DNA of 64,000 nucleotides from Candidatus Dechloromonas phosphorivorans (GTDB taxonomy: Bacteria > Pseudomonadota > Gammaproteobacteria > Burkholderiales > Rhodocyclaceae), in the NCBI GenBank assembly GCA_016721185.1, contig JADKIP010000012.1, positions 558,001-622,000 of the forward strand. The letters are read 5' to 3'. Under the pieces are notes generated by a model. It was not told where the DNA came from, did not search any database, and worked only from the letters and a program-made list of their open reading frames with translations. The translations under genes and the position numbers were made by a program. Positions 35,196 to 43,114 of this stretch are shown piece after piece (the stretch's first letter is position 1; every line of letters begins with the position of its first letter).

Positions 35196-35314
35196 GGCAA
35201 GCTCCCTTTTGATCGTTAACTACTGATTAAAGTGTAGTTGGCAGAAGGGACAAAAGCTTGGATTTCCTGAGGCGGGGATGGTGATGGGGCTCGATTTTTA
35301 CACCAGTCCAATTT

Positions 35315-35359
35315 TTGACGGCAGGTATCATTTGATCTACCATTGAGGCATCAAATGAT
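35315..35359 (+). promoter_or_regulatory. Promoter with overlapping operator for the toxin-antitoxin pair
   Basis: TTGACG (35315-35320) and TACCAT (35338-35343) are 17 bases apart. A perfect 10-bp inverted repeat, ATCATTTGAT (35327-35336) and ATCAAATGAT (35350-35359), surrounds the -10 element, a typical layout for autorepression by a Xre-type antitoxin. The antitoxin ATG is at 35377 with GGAG about 8 bases upstream. Confidence 0.65.
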
Positions 35360-35376
35360 TCTTTGGAGCCTTCGTC

Positions 35377-35805
35377 ATGGTCCTTGTAACACCAGAAAAA
35401 ATTGCCTTGGTAATGGCGCTCGTACCTGTCCCGCACTCGTTCGCAGAGCTTGACGAGATGGTTTCGAAAGGCCTTCCCAAGGGGGCCTTGAAATCCAGCA
35501 TTGACCACATCTGCGTGAGCGCGGAGGATCGGAAGCAACTCCTGCATCGCATCATTCCCGAAGCCACGTATAAACGGCGGCGGGAAAGTTTGTCCGCTGA
35601 GGAGTCCGGACGAGCCGAGCGCTTGGCCCGGATTTTTGCAACGGCGGAATACGTCTGGAATTCCGAGCCGGATGCCCGGTCGTTTCTGACCACACCCCAT
35701 TCAATGCTGCAGGGCCGTAGCCCGCTGGATGTTTCCATGACGGAACTCGGTGCCCGGCGAGTTGAAGAACTTTTATGGCGGTTGTATTACGGAATAGCCG
35801 CTTGA
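35377..35805 (+). CDS. Xre/MbcA/ParS-type antitoxin
   Basis: A 142-residue protein. The N-terminal part is basic, while the C-terminal SAEESGRAERLARIFATAEYVWNSEPDARSFLTTPHSMLQGRSPLDV is the DUF2384 toxin-binding domain of ParS/MbcA antitoxins. The stop shares one base with the RES toxin start. It neutralises the toxin and probably represses the promoter at 35315. Confidence 0.9.
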   Translation: MVLVTPEKIALVMALVPVPHSFAELDEMVSKGLPKGALKSSIDHICVSAEDRKQLLHRIIPEATYKRRRESLSAEESGRAERLARIFATAEYVWNSEPDARSFLTTPHSMLQGRSPLDVSMTELGARRVEELLWRLYYGIAA

Positions 35806-36275
35806 TGCGGATATTCCGGATCGGCGACGAACGGCACCCACTGTGGGATGGCACCGGCGCAGCTTTGGTTGGCGGGCGATGGAACAGTCCGGGGCGTCAG
35901 GTTATTTATGGTTCGCTAAGCTACGCTTGCGCGATGCTTGAGATATTGGCCCAGGCCAATATCGGCCGCATTCCACTGTCGCACCGCTTCGTGATTGCCG
36001 ATGTGCCGAATGAGGTAATCGTCGAACGCCATGGTCCGAATACGTTGCCCGATGGATGGGATGCTGAAAGCAATTCATCGGCGCGAAACTTCGGCGATCT
36101 GTGGCTCAGCGAAGCGAGGAGCGCCATCTTGCTTGTGCCATCGGTGGTCGCCAAGCTGGAATGGAACGCACTGGTTAATCCATTACACCCTGACGCGGCA
36201 CGCTTGACATGCTCCACTGCTGAAAATGTCGTGTGGGATAAGCGACTGTTTGAGCGATTGCCTAGCTCGCGCTAA
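35805..36275 (+). CDS. RES-domain toxin (NAD+-consuming)
   Basis: A 156-residue RES protein: MRIFRIGDERHPLWDGTGAALVGGRWNSPGRQVIYGS holds the conserved Arg, Gly-rich and Ser-Pro residues, and SYACAMLEILAQANIGRIP carries the active-site Glu region. RES toxins such as MbcT phosphorolyse NAD+ when released from a ParS/Xre antitoxin. The ATG at 35805 is fused to the antitoxin stop (TGATG). It converges with the aryl polyene operon. Confidence 0.9.
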   Translation: MRIFRIGDERHPLWDGTGAALVGGRWNSPGRQVIYGSLSYACAMLEILAQANIGRIPLSHRFVIADVPNEVIVERHGPNTLPDGWDAESNSSARNFGDLWLSEARSAILLVPSVVAKLEWNALVNPLHPDAARLTCSTAENVVWDKRLFERLPSSR

Positions 36276-36405
36276 AAATGGAGCGGAGGCGCGACAAGCG
36301 CTTACAAAGCCAGAATGGCAAGGGGATTCTTCCCGGCCTTATGGTTTTGGGCAAGGGTCGATCAGGCGGCGATCAAGAATCCTAAAATGGGGCCGATTGG
36401 GCGCC

Positions 36406-37125
36406 TCAGATCATGCCGCCGTTGATCGAGATTACCTGGCCCGAAATGTAGGCGGCGTTTTCCGAGGCGAGGAAGGCGACGAGATCGGCCACCTCTTCCG
36501 GCTTGCCGGCGCGTTTCATCGGGACGATGTGCTTGATCGCGTCGGCATCGAAAGCGCCTTCGCTCATCTCGGTGGCGATAATGCCCGGTGCCACGGCGTT
36601 GACCGTGATGCCGCGGCTGGCCAGTTCGAGCGCCAGCGATTTGCTGGCGGCGTGCAATGCGCCCTTGGCGGCGGCGTAATTGACCTGACCGCGATTGCCG
36701 GTGATGCCGGCGACCGAGGAAATGGTGATGATGCGGCCCCAGCGGGTGCGAATCATCGGCATGGTCAACGGTTGGGTGACATTGAAAAAGCCGTTCAGCG
36801 AGACATTGATCACGGAATGCCATTGTTCGGCCGACATGCCGGGGAAAACCGCGTCGGCGTGGATGCCGGCGTTGTTGACCAGAATCTGGATGGGGTCTTT
36901 TTCGAGCAGGGGTTCGAGCGCGGCTTCGCTGGCGGTGCGGTCGGTGACATCGAAGGCGACAGCCTCGGCACTGCCGCCGTTGGCGATGATTGCGCCGACG
37001 ACGGCCGCGGCCTTGTCGAGACTGCGATTGGCGTGGACGATGACGTGATGGCCGTCAGCCGCCAGACGCCGGCAGATTGCCGCGCCGATGCCGCCGCTGC
37101 CGCCGGTAACCAGGGCGCGTTTCAT
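36406..37125 (-). CDS. Aryl polyene 3-ketoacyl-ACP reductase (FabG/ApeQ-like)
   Basis: A 239-residue short-chain dehydrogenase. The NADP-binding motif GGSGGIGAAI is at residues 8-17 and the catalytic S-Y-K triad appears in SSVAGITGNRGQVNYAAAKGAL. It reduces 3-ketoacyl intermediates to 3-hydroxyacyl ones in each polyene elongation round. It is the last gene of the operon, and its ATG overlaps the dehydratase stop by four bases. The assignment comes from its place in the operon; a housekeeping FabG function is the alternative. Confidence 0.85.
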   Translation of the reverse strand: MKRALVTGGSGGIGAAICRRLAADGHHVIVHANRSLDKAAAVVGAIIANGGSAEAVAFDVTDRTASEAALEPLLEKDPIQILVNNAGIHADAVFPGMSAEQWHSVINVSLNGFFNVTQPLTMPMIRTRWGRIITISSVAGITGNRGQVNYAAAKGALHAASKSLALELASRGITVNAVAPGIIATEMSEGAFDADAIKHIVPMKRAGKPEEVADLVAFLASENAAYISGQVISINGGMI

Positions 37126-37625
37126 GAGTGGGTTTCCTTGAGGGCAGCCGCGTCGAGCACGACAGCAGCGCGGCCTTCCAGCAGGCAGCGGCCGGCGTGG
37201 CTGAGCGAAAATTGATAGAGGATGTTGTTGTCGTCGCCGGAGAGGCGCTCGGCCTGCACGCTTAATTCGCCGGGTAGATCGTCGAGACGGGCGACGTGGA
37301 ATTGCACGCTGCGCACGCTGGTCAGATAGCCCTGACGCGGCTGATCGCCGGCCTGGGCCAGCAAGCTGCCGTGCACCGCCATGGCCTGGGCGGCGTATTC
37401 GATGCCGTTGGCGGCACCGAGTCGACCTTCAGCCCGCAGCGGATTGGACGGATCGCGATGGCTGCTGGCTGAGCAGGAAATGGCTGTTTCCGACCAGTCG
37501 ACCACGGTATCGAGCAGGCACATGTTGCCCTGATGCGGGATGCGGGCGGCGATGGCGGCGTGATCCAGCACCATAGAACCAAAGGCTGGCACTAGCACCG
37601 TAGAGGCAAGGGCTGGCACTAGCAT
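37122..37625 (-). CDS. Aryl polyene 3-hydroxyacyl-ACP dehydratase (ApeP-like)
   Basis: A 167-residue hot-dog-fold protein. AARIPHQGNMCLLDTVVDW holds the conserved His and Leu-Leu-Asp of the ApeP-type dehydratase, which forms a pair with the ApeI-like protein. The first 17 residues come from a 27-bp tandem repeat (37584-37624), so the native start may be the ATG at 37574 (MVLDHAAIAARIPHQG). The ATG at 37625 overlaps the preceding stop and is the coupled start. Confidence 0.8.
   Translation of the reverse strand: MLVPALASTVLVPAFGSMVLDHAAIAARIPHQGNMCLLDTVVDWSETAISCSASSHRDPSNPLRAEGRLGAANGIEYAAQAMAVHGSLLAQAGDQPRQGYLTSVRSVQFHVARLDDLPGELSVQAERLSGDDNNILYQFSLSHAGRCLLEGRAAVVLDAAALKETHS
37584..37624. 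repeat. Tandem 27-bp duplication at the ApeP-like gene start
   Basis: GGCTGGCACTAGCA occurs at 37584-37597 and again at 37611-37624, period 27 bp. It duplicates nine codons (LVPALAST / LVPAFGSM) in front of the conserved dehydratase body. Confidence 0.75.
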
Positions 37626-38422
37626 GGCTGGAGGTCGACGTTGAGTTGCATCGGCGGCAGGTAATCGAGGCAGATAATCCCCGCTTCACCGCGCGCCAGT
37701 TTTTGCAGCAGCGGCAGGCTGCGCAGGGCGGGAATGCGGGTGCGCAGCTTTTCGAGTTCAGGGTTGGTCATGGTGTCGGCCGTAGCGCTGGTCGGGCTGA
37801 CGGTGATCCGGGCCTGCGAGCGGGCGGTTTTTTCGGGCGTCAATAGCAGGGCGACGCCGCCGCAATCGGGTACGTTGCGTTTGCTGTATAGCGGCTCCGG
37901 GTACTCGCTGTCGTAGGCCATGAGCAGGGTGATTTGCTGGTCGATGACAACTTGACCGAGCGCATCGAGCAGGCCGGCGCCGAAGCTGGCGTCGTAGGCG
38001 CAGATCACCTGGCACGGCGCCATTGCCTTGGTGGCGATGCCCCAGTAGCCGGCCGCGGCGTTATGCACGGAGTTGTGGAAACGGGTCGGTGAAATCTGCC
38101 GGTCGTCGCTGGCCAATTGTTCGCAAAGCGCGTGGCAGTTGTGGCCGTCGGCACCGGAGGCGCTGAAGACGGTGGCCAAGGTGCTGATATCGGCTTCGGC
38201 ATGGGCGGCGGCTTCAAGGCCGATGGCGAGCGCCAGTTTGACGACGCGGCTGGCCCGGCGGCGTTCGGCCGGCGGCAGGATGCTGGGTACCGGCAAGATC
38301 GAGGCGGCTGCGGTCAACGCTGTTTTTTCGCAAAAAACGGCGCAGGCACTTGCCCAGTCGGGCAGGCCGGGGGCGATGAAGCCGACGCCTTCGATCCAGG
38401 CGGTGAGCGGGGTCGGGGTCAT
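37619..38422 (-). CDS. Ketosynthase chain-length factor (ApeC-like)
   Basis: A 267-residue truncated beta-ketoacyl synthase of the ketoacyl-synt_2 type. It has HNSVHNAAAGYWGIA and CAYDASFGAGLLDALGQV but no catalytic Cys at the usual position, as in chain-length factors that pair with an active ketosynthase. The KS:CLF heterodimer sets the polyene length. It overlaps the ketosynthase gene by four bases. Confidence 0.8.
   Translation of the reverse strand: MTPTPLTAWIEGVGFIAPGLPDWASACAVFCEKTALTAAASILPVPSILPPAERRRASRVVKLALAIGLEAAAHAEADISTLATVFSASGADGHNCHALCEQLASDDRQISPTRFHNSVHNAAAGYWGIATKAMAPCQVICAYDASFGAGLLDALGQVVIDQQITLLMAYDSEYPEPLYSKRNVPDCGGVALLLTPEKTARSQARITVSPTSATADTMTNPELEKLRTRIPALRSLPLLQKLARGEAGIICLDYLPPMQLNVDLQPC
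38307..38318 (-). repeat. GTYGACCGYAGC motif copy (exception to polarity)
   Basis: Minus-strand copy GTTGACCGCAGC in the chain-length factor gene; points toward the origin, against the trend. Confidence 0.65.
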
Positions 38423-39612
38423 TGGGTCACTCCCAGAACGAGGCTGCAGTTACTGCCGCCGAAGCCGAAAGAATTGCTCAGGGCATGGCGGACTTTGCCG
38501 CTGCGCGATTGCGTCAGGTATTGCAGCGGGATCGTCGGGTCGAGATTTTCCGTATTCGGGCTGCCCGGCAGCAGGTCATGCTGCAGCGCCAGCGCGCAGA
38601 CGATGGCTTCGACCGCGCCGGCCGCGCCGAGCGTGTGGCCGGTGGCGCCCTTGGTTGAACTGCAGGGCACTTGGTCGGCGAACAGCGCGGCCACGGCCTT
38701 GCCTTCGGCGGCGTCATTGGCCGGGGTGGCCGTGCCGTGCAGGTTTATGTAATCGATATCGGCCGCGTTCAGGTGGGCCGAGCGTAGTGCGGCGGCCATC
38801 GCCATTTTGGCGCCGAGGCCTTCCGGGTGGGGCGCAGACATGTGGTAGGCGTCGCTCGATTCGCCGGTGCCGAGCAGCAAAATGCTGCCGGCTGGCGGCT
38901 TGTCCGGGGCGCGTTCGAGTAGCGCGAAGGCGGCGCCCTCGCCGACCGAGATGCCGTCGCGGGCAATGTCGTAAGGCCGGCACGGGGTGGGCGAGGTCAG
39001 TTGCAGCGAGGCGAAACCGTAGAGCGTGGTCAGGCAGAGCGAATCGACGCCGCCGACAATCGCCGCATCAATCAATCCGCTGGCCAGTTGGCGGGCGGCG
39101 ACGGCGAAGACTTTGGCGCTGGACGAGCAGGCGGTGGAGATCGCCATGGCCGGGCCTTCCAGCCCGAAATAGTCGCGGGTGAATTCGGTCAGGGAAAAGA
39201 AATTGTGTGTCGTGCGATAGACGAAATCGTCGGGTAGCGCGCCGCTGGCCGGGTCGCGCTGGCGGTAGGCCAGTTCGGTTTGCAGGATGCCGCTGGTGCT
39301 GGTGCCGAGGAAGACACCGACGCGGCTTTTGCCGTAACGGGCAATCGCCGCGCGGACGCGCCCGGCGAAGCCGTCGGCTTCCAGCCCCAGTTGCGCCAGG
39401 CGGTTGTTGCGGCAATCGTAGCGGGCGAGCGATTTTGGCAATTTTTCAGCGTCGACCGCAGCAACCTCGCCGATCCAGGTGTCGAGGCGAACCGTTTCAA
39501 AGGCGCAAGGTTGCAGCCCGCTACGACCTTCGCGCAGGCCGGCCAGCAGGGCGTCAAGGCCGTGGCCGAGGCTGGTGGTGGCGGTGTAACTGGACAGGAG
39601 CAGCGGGTTCAC
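38419..39612 (-). CDS. Beta-ketoacyl-ACP synthase (ApeO-like)
   Basis: A 397-residue KASII-type condensing enzyme. The active-site Cys lies in ISTACSSSAKVFAVA, the two His in NLHGTATPAND and GATGHTLGAAG, and the C-terminal NSFGFGGSNC is standard. It is the catalytic partner of the chain-length factor. The start is a GTG at 39612 with AAGAGG eight bases before it (NPLLLSSYTATT..). A longer reading would add 48 unconserved basic residues. Confidence 0.85.
   Translation of the reverse strand: MNPLLLSSYTATTSLGHGLDALLAGLREGRSGLQPCAFETVRLDTWIGEVAAVDAEKLPKSLARYDCRNNRLAQLGLEADGFAGRVRAAIARYGKSRVGVFLGTSTSGILQTELAYRQRDPASGALPDDFVYRTTHNFFSLTEFTRDYFGLEGPAMAISTACSSSAKVFAVAARQLASGLIDAAIVGGVDSLCLTTLYGFASLQLTSPTPCRPYDIARDGISVGEGAAFALLERAPDKPPAGSILLLGTGESSDAYHMSAPHPEGLGAKMAMAAALRSAHLNAADIDYINLHGTATPANDAAEGKAVAALFADQVPCSSTKGATGHTLGAAGAVEAIVCALALQHDLLPGSPNTENLDPTIPLQYLTQSRSGKVRHALSNSFGFGGSNCSLVLGVTQ
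39451..39462 (+). repeat. GTYGACCGYAGC motif copy
   Basis: Plus-strand copy GTCGACCGCAGC in the ketosynthase gene, which is on the minus strand. Confidence 0.7.
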
Positions 39613-39689
39613 GATGTGCCTCTTGTTCGGTGATGCCGGATGTTGGCGGAGGGCGTGCTGCCGGGTTGGCAAGGGTTTGGCATGCGGAA

Positions 39690-40871
39690 TCAGATGGCCG
39701 GCTCGGCACGGCTCAGGCAGGCGCGGTAGCGCCCTTCGACGCGGCGGGCGAACCATTCAGTGGTCAGTTTGCGCGTAATTTTCGGGCTTTTCAGGTCGAT
39801 TCTCGGCATCAGCTGGCGGGGCAAGGCTTCGCCGCCGGCTCTTTCGGCCTGGGCAAAAACACGGACGAACAACGGGCTGAGATTGAAGGCCGCTGTCTTT
39901 TCCTGCTGCAGGTCGCGGCGAATTTCGCCGGGGCTCATTTTTAACTGGCTGCCGACACTGCGGGCAGCAATTTCGACAGTACTGGGCTTCTCGCTGGCCT
40001 GGCCGTTGAGGTAGCGCAACAGATCGCCGTCCAGCACCAGTGCTTTGCCGGTGAGGCGAGCGAGGGCGCTCTGAAAGGCGGCATTGCGGCTGCTGTAGCG
40101 GCCGGCGTTGAAGTCGGCGAAGCGATAGAGCACCTCGGTGTAGGGCGCCGGATAGTCGAGCAGGATGGCGCTGCCGAAATAAAGCCCGCCGCGCCGGGTG
40201 AATACTTCGTCGCGGACATTGCTGGTGAGCCGGTAGGGATAGGGTCGTTCCCGGGCGTGTTGTTCGGCAAATTCGATACTGACCTGCATCGGCCCGGCGG
40301 TGTGCACCGGGTTGTGATCGGCGAACAATTTCTGCCCGAAGGGTAGCTCGGTGATCATGTCGTTGAACAGCGCGTTGAGCTGCTTTTCGGTTTTCAGGGT
40401 GTCGATACGCTTCTGGTAACTGCGGCCGTCGGGCGAGGTTTTGAGCATGGCGGCGGAAATCAGCAGTTTGGGGATGCCGAATTTGGCACCGCGCTGTTCC
40501 AGTTCGTTCCAGACAATGTCGGGCAGGTTGGGCACGACCGGGTCAACCTGATAGGTCGATTCCTGCTCGATGACCGCCAGCGCCGCGCAATAGGTTTCCG
40601 GCACCTGGGGGATTTTCAGGTGGATGAAGGCGGCGTGCAGATCGTTGGCCCAGCCGGCTTTGTCCTTGACGCTGGCGGGTAGTAGTTTGGCCACCAGGGC
40701 CCGGGGGTCGCGTTCTTCCGGCGCCTTTGGCCAGAGCGGCGGGCTATTGGCGGGCCTTGCCATATCGGGCGGCGGGCGCGGGCCTTGCGGCGCGACCGGC
40801 TCTTCCACCGTCGCGCAGCCGGCGAGCAGGCTGATTGCGATGGCTAAAGGCGCTAGGCGGTAGATGAGCAT
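39690..40871 (-). CDS. DUF1615 lipoprotein
   Basis: A 393-residue lipoprotein. The signal peptide has the lipobox LLAGC with Cys about residue 18, and the mature part PVAPQGPRPPPDM is Pro-rich. The domain contains CAALAVIEQESTYQVDPVVPNLP and NPVHTAGPMQVSIEFAEQHA, the DUF1615 pattern, with a lytic-transglycosylase-like EQES core. It lies within the aryl polyene operon. A cell-wall role for anchoring the pigment is possible; the activity is unproven. Confidence 0.75.
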   Translation of the reverse strand: MLIYRLAPLAIAISLLAGCATVEEPVAPQGPRPPPDMARPANSPPLWPKAPEERDPRALVAKLLPASVKDKAGWANDLHAAFIHLKIPQVPETYCAALAVIEQESTYQVDPVVPNLPDIVWNELEQRGAKFGIPKLLISAAMLKTSPDGRSYQKRIDTLKTEKQLNALFNDMITELPFGQKLFADHNPVHTAGPMQVSIEFAEQHARERPYPYRLTSNVRDEVFTRRGGLYFGSAILLDYPAPYTEVLYRFADFNAGRYSSRNAAFQSALARLTGKALVLDGDLLRYLNGQASEKPSTVEIAARSVGSQLKMSPGEIRRDLQQEKTAAFNLSPLFVRVFAQAERAGGEALPRQLMPRIDLKSPKITRKLTTEWFARRVEGRYRACLSRAEPAI

Positions 40872-40876
40872 CTTGG

Positions 40877-41650
40877 TCAGCCTTGCGCGCTTTTTGCCGC
40901 TACCCGGCAAACCAGCATGACGTTGGCGAAAGGCTTGCCTTCATTCATCGGCTGGGCGTCGATGGTGAAACCGATGCTTTCGAGCAGCTCGACCCAGTCG
41001 GCCAGTTTTCGGTTGTAGAGCGTCGGCAGGCGGTGGCCGCGGATGAAGGTAACGGCACGGTCGACCCAGTTGCAGATGTAAAAAGGCAGGCCGGCACCGG
41101 CATCGCCCACCCGGGTCAGGAAAATGCCGCCGGGCGGCAGCGCAGCGTGGATGCGTTTGAGGACATCGGTCTGGCCGGCGTGGTCGAAGTAGTGCAAGGC
41201 ATCGAGGATGGTGACGACGTCGGCCTGGCCGAAATCGACCTGGCACATGTCGCCCTGGCGAATGTCGACGATCGGGTGATTGGTTCCGAAAGCACCGCTG
41301 GCGCGGTCAACGTCCTTTTGCATCAATTCGTAGCCGCGCAGGCTGAGCGGTTTCGGGGCGGCGGCCCAATCGCTTGGCCAGTGGCCATTTTCATAAAGCT
41401 TGCGGGCAGCGAGCAGCCAGGCAAACAGGCTGCCCTGGCCGCAGCCGAGATCGAGAAAACGCCCTTCAGCCGGGAAGATGCCGCGCCGCAGCAGTTCACG
41501 AAAAATGCAGTCGGAGGAAAGCTTGCCGCGCGCGTAGTGGTAGGCGAAATGGCCGCCATTGCGGAAGGGGCGGCTGGCCTCGTCGAGCAGCGTCGGCAGA
41601 AAGCGGGCGGTGTTCGGCGGCGTGGCGTAAGAGTTGGCGGCTTGTTTCAT
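40877..41650 (-). CDS. Class I SAM-dependent methyltransferase in the aryl polyene operon
   Basis: A 257-residue methyltransferase with motif I RFLDLGCGQGSLFAWLL and a later ADVVTILDALHYFDHAG and PPGGIFLTRVGDAG. APE clusters carry a methyltransferase that decorates the aryl head group; the same is inferred here. Its ATG overlaps the upstream deacetylase stop. Confidence 0.8.
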   Translation of the reverse strand: MKQAANSYATPPNTARFLPTLLDEASRPFRNGGHFAYHYARGKLSSDCIFRELLRRGIFPAEGRFLDLGCGQGSLFAWLLAARKLYENGHWPSDWAAAPKPLSLRGYELMQKDVDRASGAFGTNHPIVDIRQGDMCQVDFGQADVVTILDALHYFDHAGQTDVLKRIHAALPPGGIFLTRVGDAGAGLPFYICNWVDRAVTFIRGHRLPTLYNRKLADWVELLESIGFTIDAQPMNEGKPFANVMLVCRVAAKSAQG

Positions 41651-42447
41651 TTTTGGGCAGCGCTCAGCGTGACGGGGTTTAAGCGGGCTTGGTGGAGGCT
41701 CTGTAGCAGGCGGGGCAATGCGGCGAGGATGACTGCTTCGCCAGCGGGTGTTTTGGCGGCATGGCCATCGTGCATGAGCAGGATATCGCCCGCGGCGAGA
41801 TTGTGGGTCAGACGGTCGAAGACGATTTGCGGATTGCCTTCCCGGGTATCGAACGGGCGGCGCGTCCAGGCGGCCAGTTTGAGGTCGAGGCTGGCCAGCA
41901 CCGGCTCCAGCAGCGGGTTGCGCAGGCCGGCGGTGGCGCGGAAAAACTGCGGCGCCTGGCCGGTGATATCGGCCAGCGTGGCCTGGGCGGCGCTGATGTC
42001 GGCCCGCATGCGGCGCCGGCCGAAGGTGGCGAATAGCGCCGAGTGTGAATCACCGTGGTTTTCAACCCGGTGGCCGCGGGCGACGATTTCGCGGCAGATG
42101 ACCGGGTATCGCCGGGCGTAGCGGCCGATGCAGAAAAAGCTGGCTTTGGCGTTGGCGGCATCGAGCAGATCGAGCACGCGCGGGGTGACTTCCGGGTTGG
42201 GTCCGTCGTCGATGGTCAGGGCGATTTCGCGGCGGGCGATGGCGGCGGCGGGCAGTCGGGTCAGGTTGGGGCCGAGCAGGCTGCTGCGCGGCAGCAGGCC
42301 GGCGGCGGTCAGGATCAGGTGGTTGGCGGCGAGCGCCCCGAGCGCCCAGGGCCAGTAAGCGGGGGCGGCAATGACACCGAGGCCGAGTGCGGCGTGGGCG
42401 GCGGCTGAGAGCTTGATGGCGGGAGAGGGTTTCCAGGGCGTCGGCAT
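41647..42447 (-). CDS. Polysaccharide deacetylase (NodB domain) family protein
   Basis: A 266-residue protein: N-terminal hydrophobic segments (AAHAALGLGVIAAPAYWPWALGALAANHLILTAAG) then a NodB-type domain with the metal-binding TIDDGPNPE and HGDSH motifs, and DILLMHDGH near the end. It removes N- or O-acyl groups from sugars. In the aryl polyene operon it may act on the sugar or head-group acyl chain; no direct evidence. Confidence 0.8.
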   Translation of the reverse strand: MPTPWKPSPAIKLSAAAHAALGLGVIAAPAYWPWALGALAANHLILTAAGLLPRSSLLGPNLTRLPAAAIARREIALTIDDGPNPEVTPRVLDLLDAANAKASFFCIGRYARRYPVICREIVARGHRVENHGDSHSALFATFGRRRMRADISAAQATLADITGQAPQFFRATAGLRNPLLEPVLASLDLKLAAWTRRPFDTREGNPQIVFDRLTHNLAAGDILLMHDGHAAKTPAGEAVILAALPRLLQSLHQARLNPVTLSAAQK

Positions 42448-42466
42448 GGGTTTTAGTCAAATAGAC

Positions 42467-43114
42467 TCAGGCAGACAGACTCAGGCGGTCGAGAAATCGT
42501 TCCCACAAAACCTGCCAGACCGGCCAGTCGTGGTCGCCGGGCAAGGCGTGGCGAGCGGCAGGCGGGAAGCATTCGGCAATTTGTTGCATGCCGCTGGCGA
42601 AGCGGTCTTCAGTGCCGTAGCCGACAAAAACGGGAAAGTCGGGCGGCGGTTTTTGTAGCCAGCGCCACATCCGGAATTCCGGGTCGCTTAGTTGATCGGC
42701 CGTCGCCTGCCATTCGGCAAGGCCGCCAACGCGGGCGATGGCGTTGGTGGTGAGCCGGCTGCCCGGGTAGGGCGCGATCAGGCAGAGACCGTCGACGCTG
42801 CCCGGTGTGTCGGCGTTATGACAGAGCGCGAGCAGGCCGCCGAGCGAGATGCCGCCGAGCCATATTTTTTTATAGCCTTGCTGGCGGGCTGGTTCGAGGA
42901 TTTCAGCCTGCAGCGCGGGGAGCGCCGTGCCGTCGGAAATTGCCGCAAAATCGAGGTCGACCGCAGCAATGTCGAGGGCGAGCTGGCGCTGGCTGACGGC
43001 GGCGAAGAAGCCGGCTTTCTCGAAATCCTCGGGCGTCATGTAGGCGCCGGGCAGCAGCACGATCAGGTTCGGGGCGCCGCAGGTCTGGCGCAGGGTGCGG
43101 AGCGGCGGGCTCAT
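42467..43114 (-). CDS. Alpha/beta hydrolase
   Basis: A 215-residue protein with the nucleophile elbow GISLGGLLAL (Ser), an acidic GYGTEDRFASG and a His in PGDHDWPVW. No thioesterase of the ApeK type is seen in the operon, so this hydrolase may release or edit acyl intermediates. It overlaps the exporter gene by four bases. Confidence 0.65.
   Translation of the reverse strand: MSPPLRTLRQTCGAPNLIVLLPGAYMTPEDFEKAGFFAAVSQRQLALDIAAVDLDFAAISDGTALPALQAEILEPARQQGYKKIWLGGISLGGLLALCHNADTPGSVDGLCLIAPYPGSRLTTNAIARVGGLAEWQATADQLSDPEFRMWRWLQKPPPDFPVFVGYGTEDRFASGMQQIAECFPPAARHALPGDHDWPVWQVLWERFLDRLSLSA
42956..42967 (+). repeat. GTYGACCGYAGC motif copy
   Basis: Plus-strand copy GTCGACCGCAGC in the minus-strand hydrolase gene. 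Confidence 0.7.
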
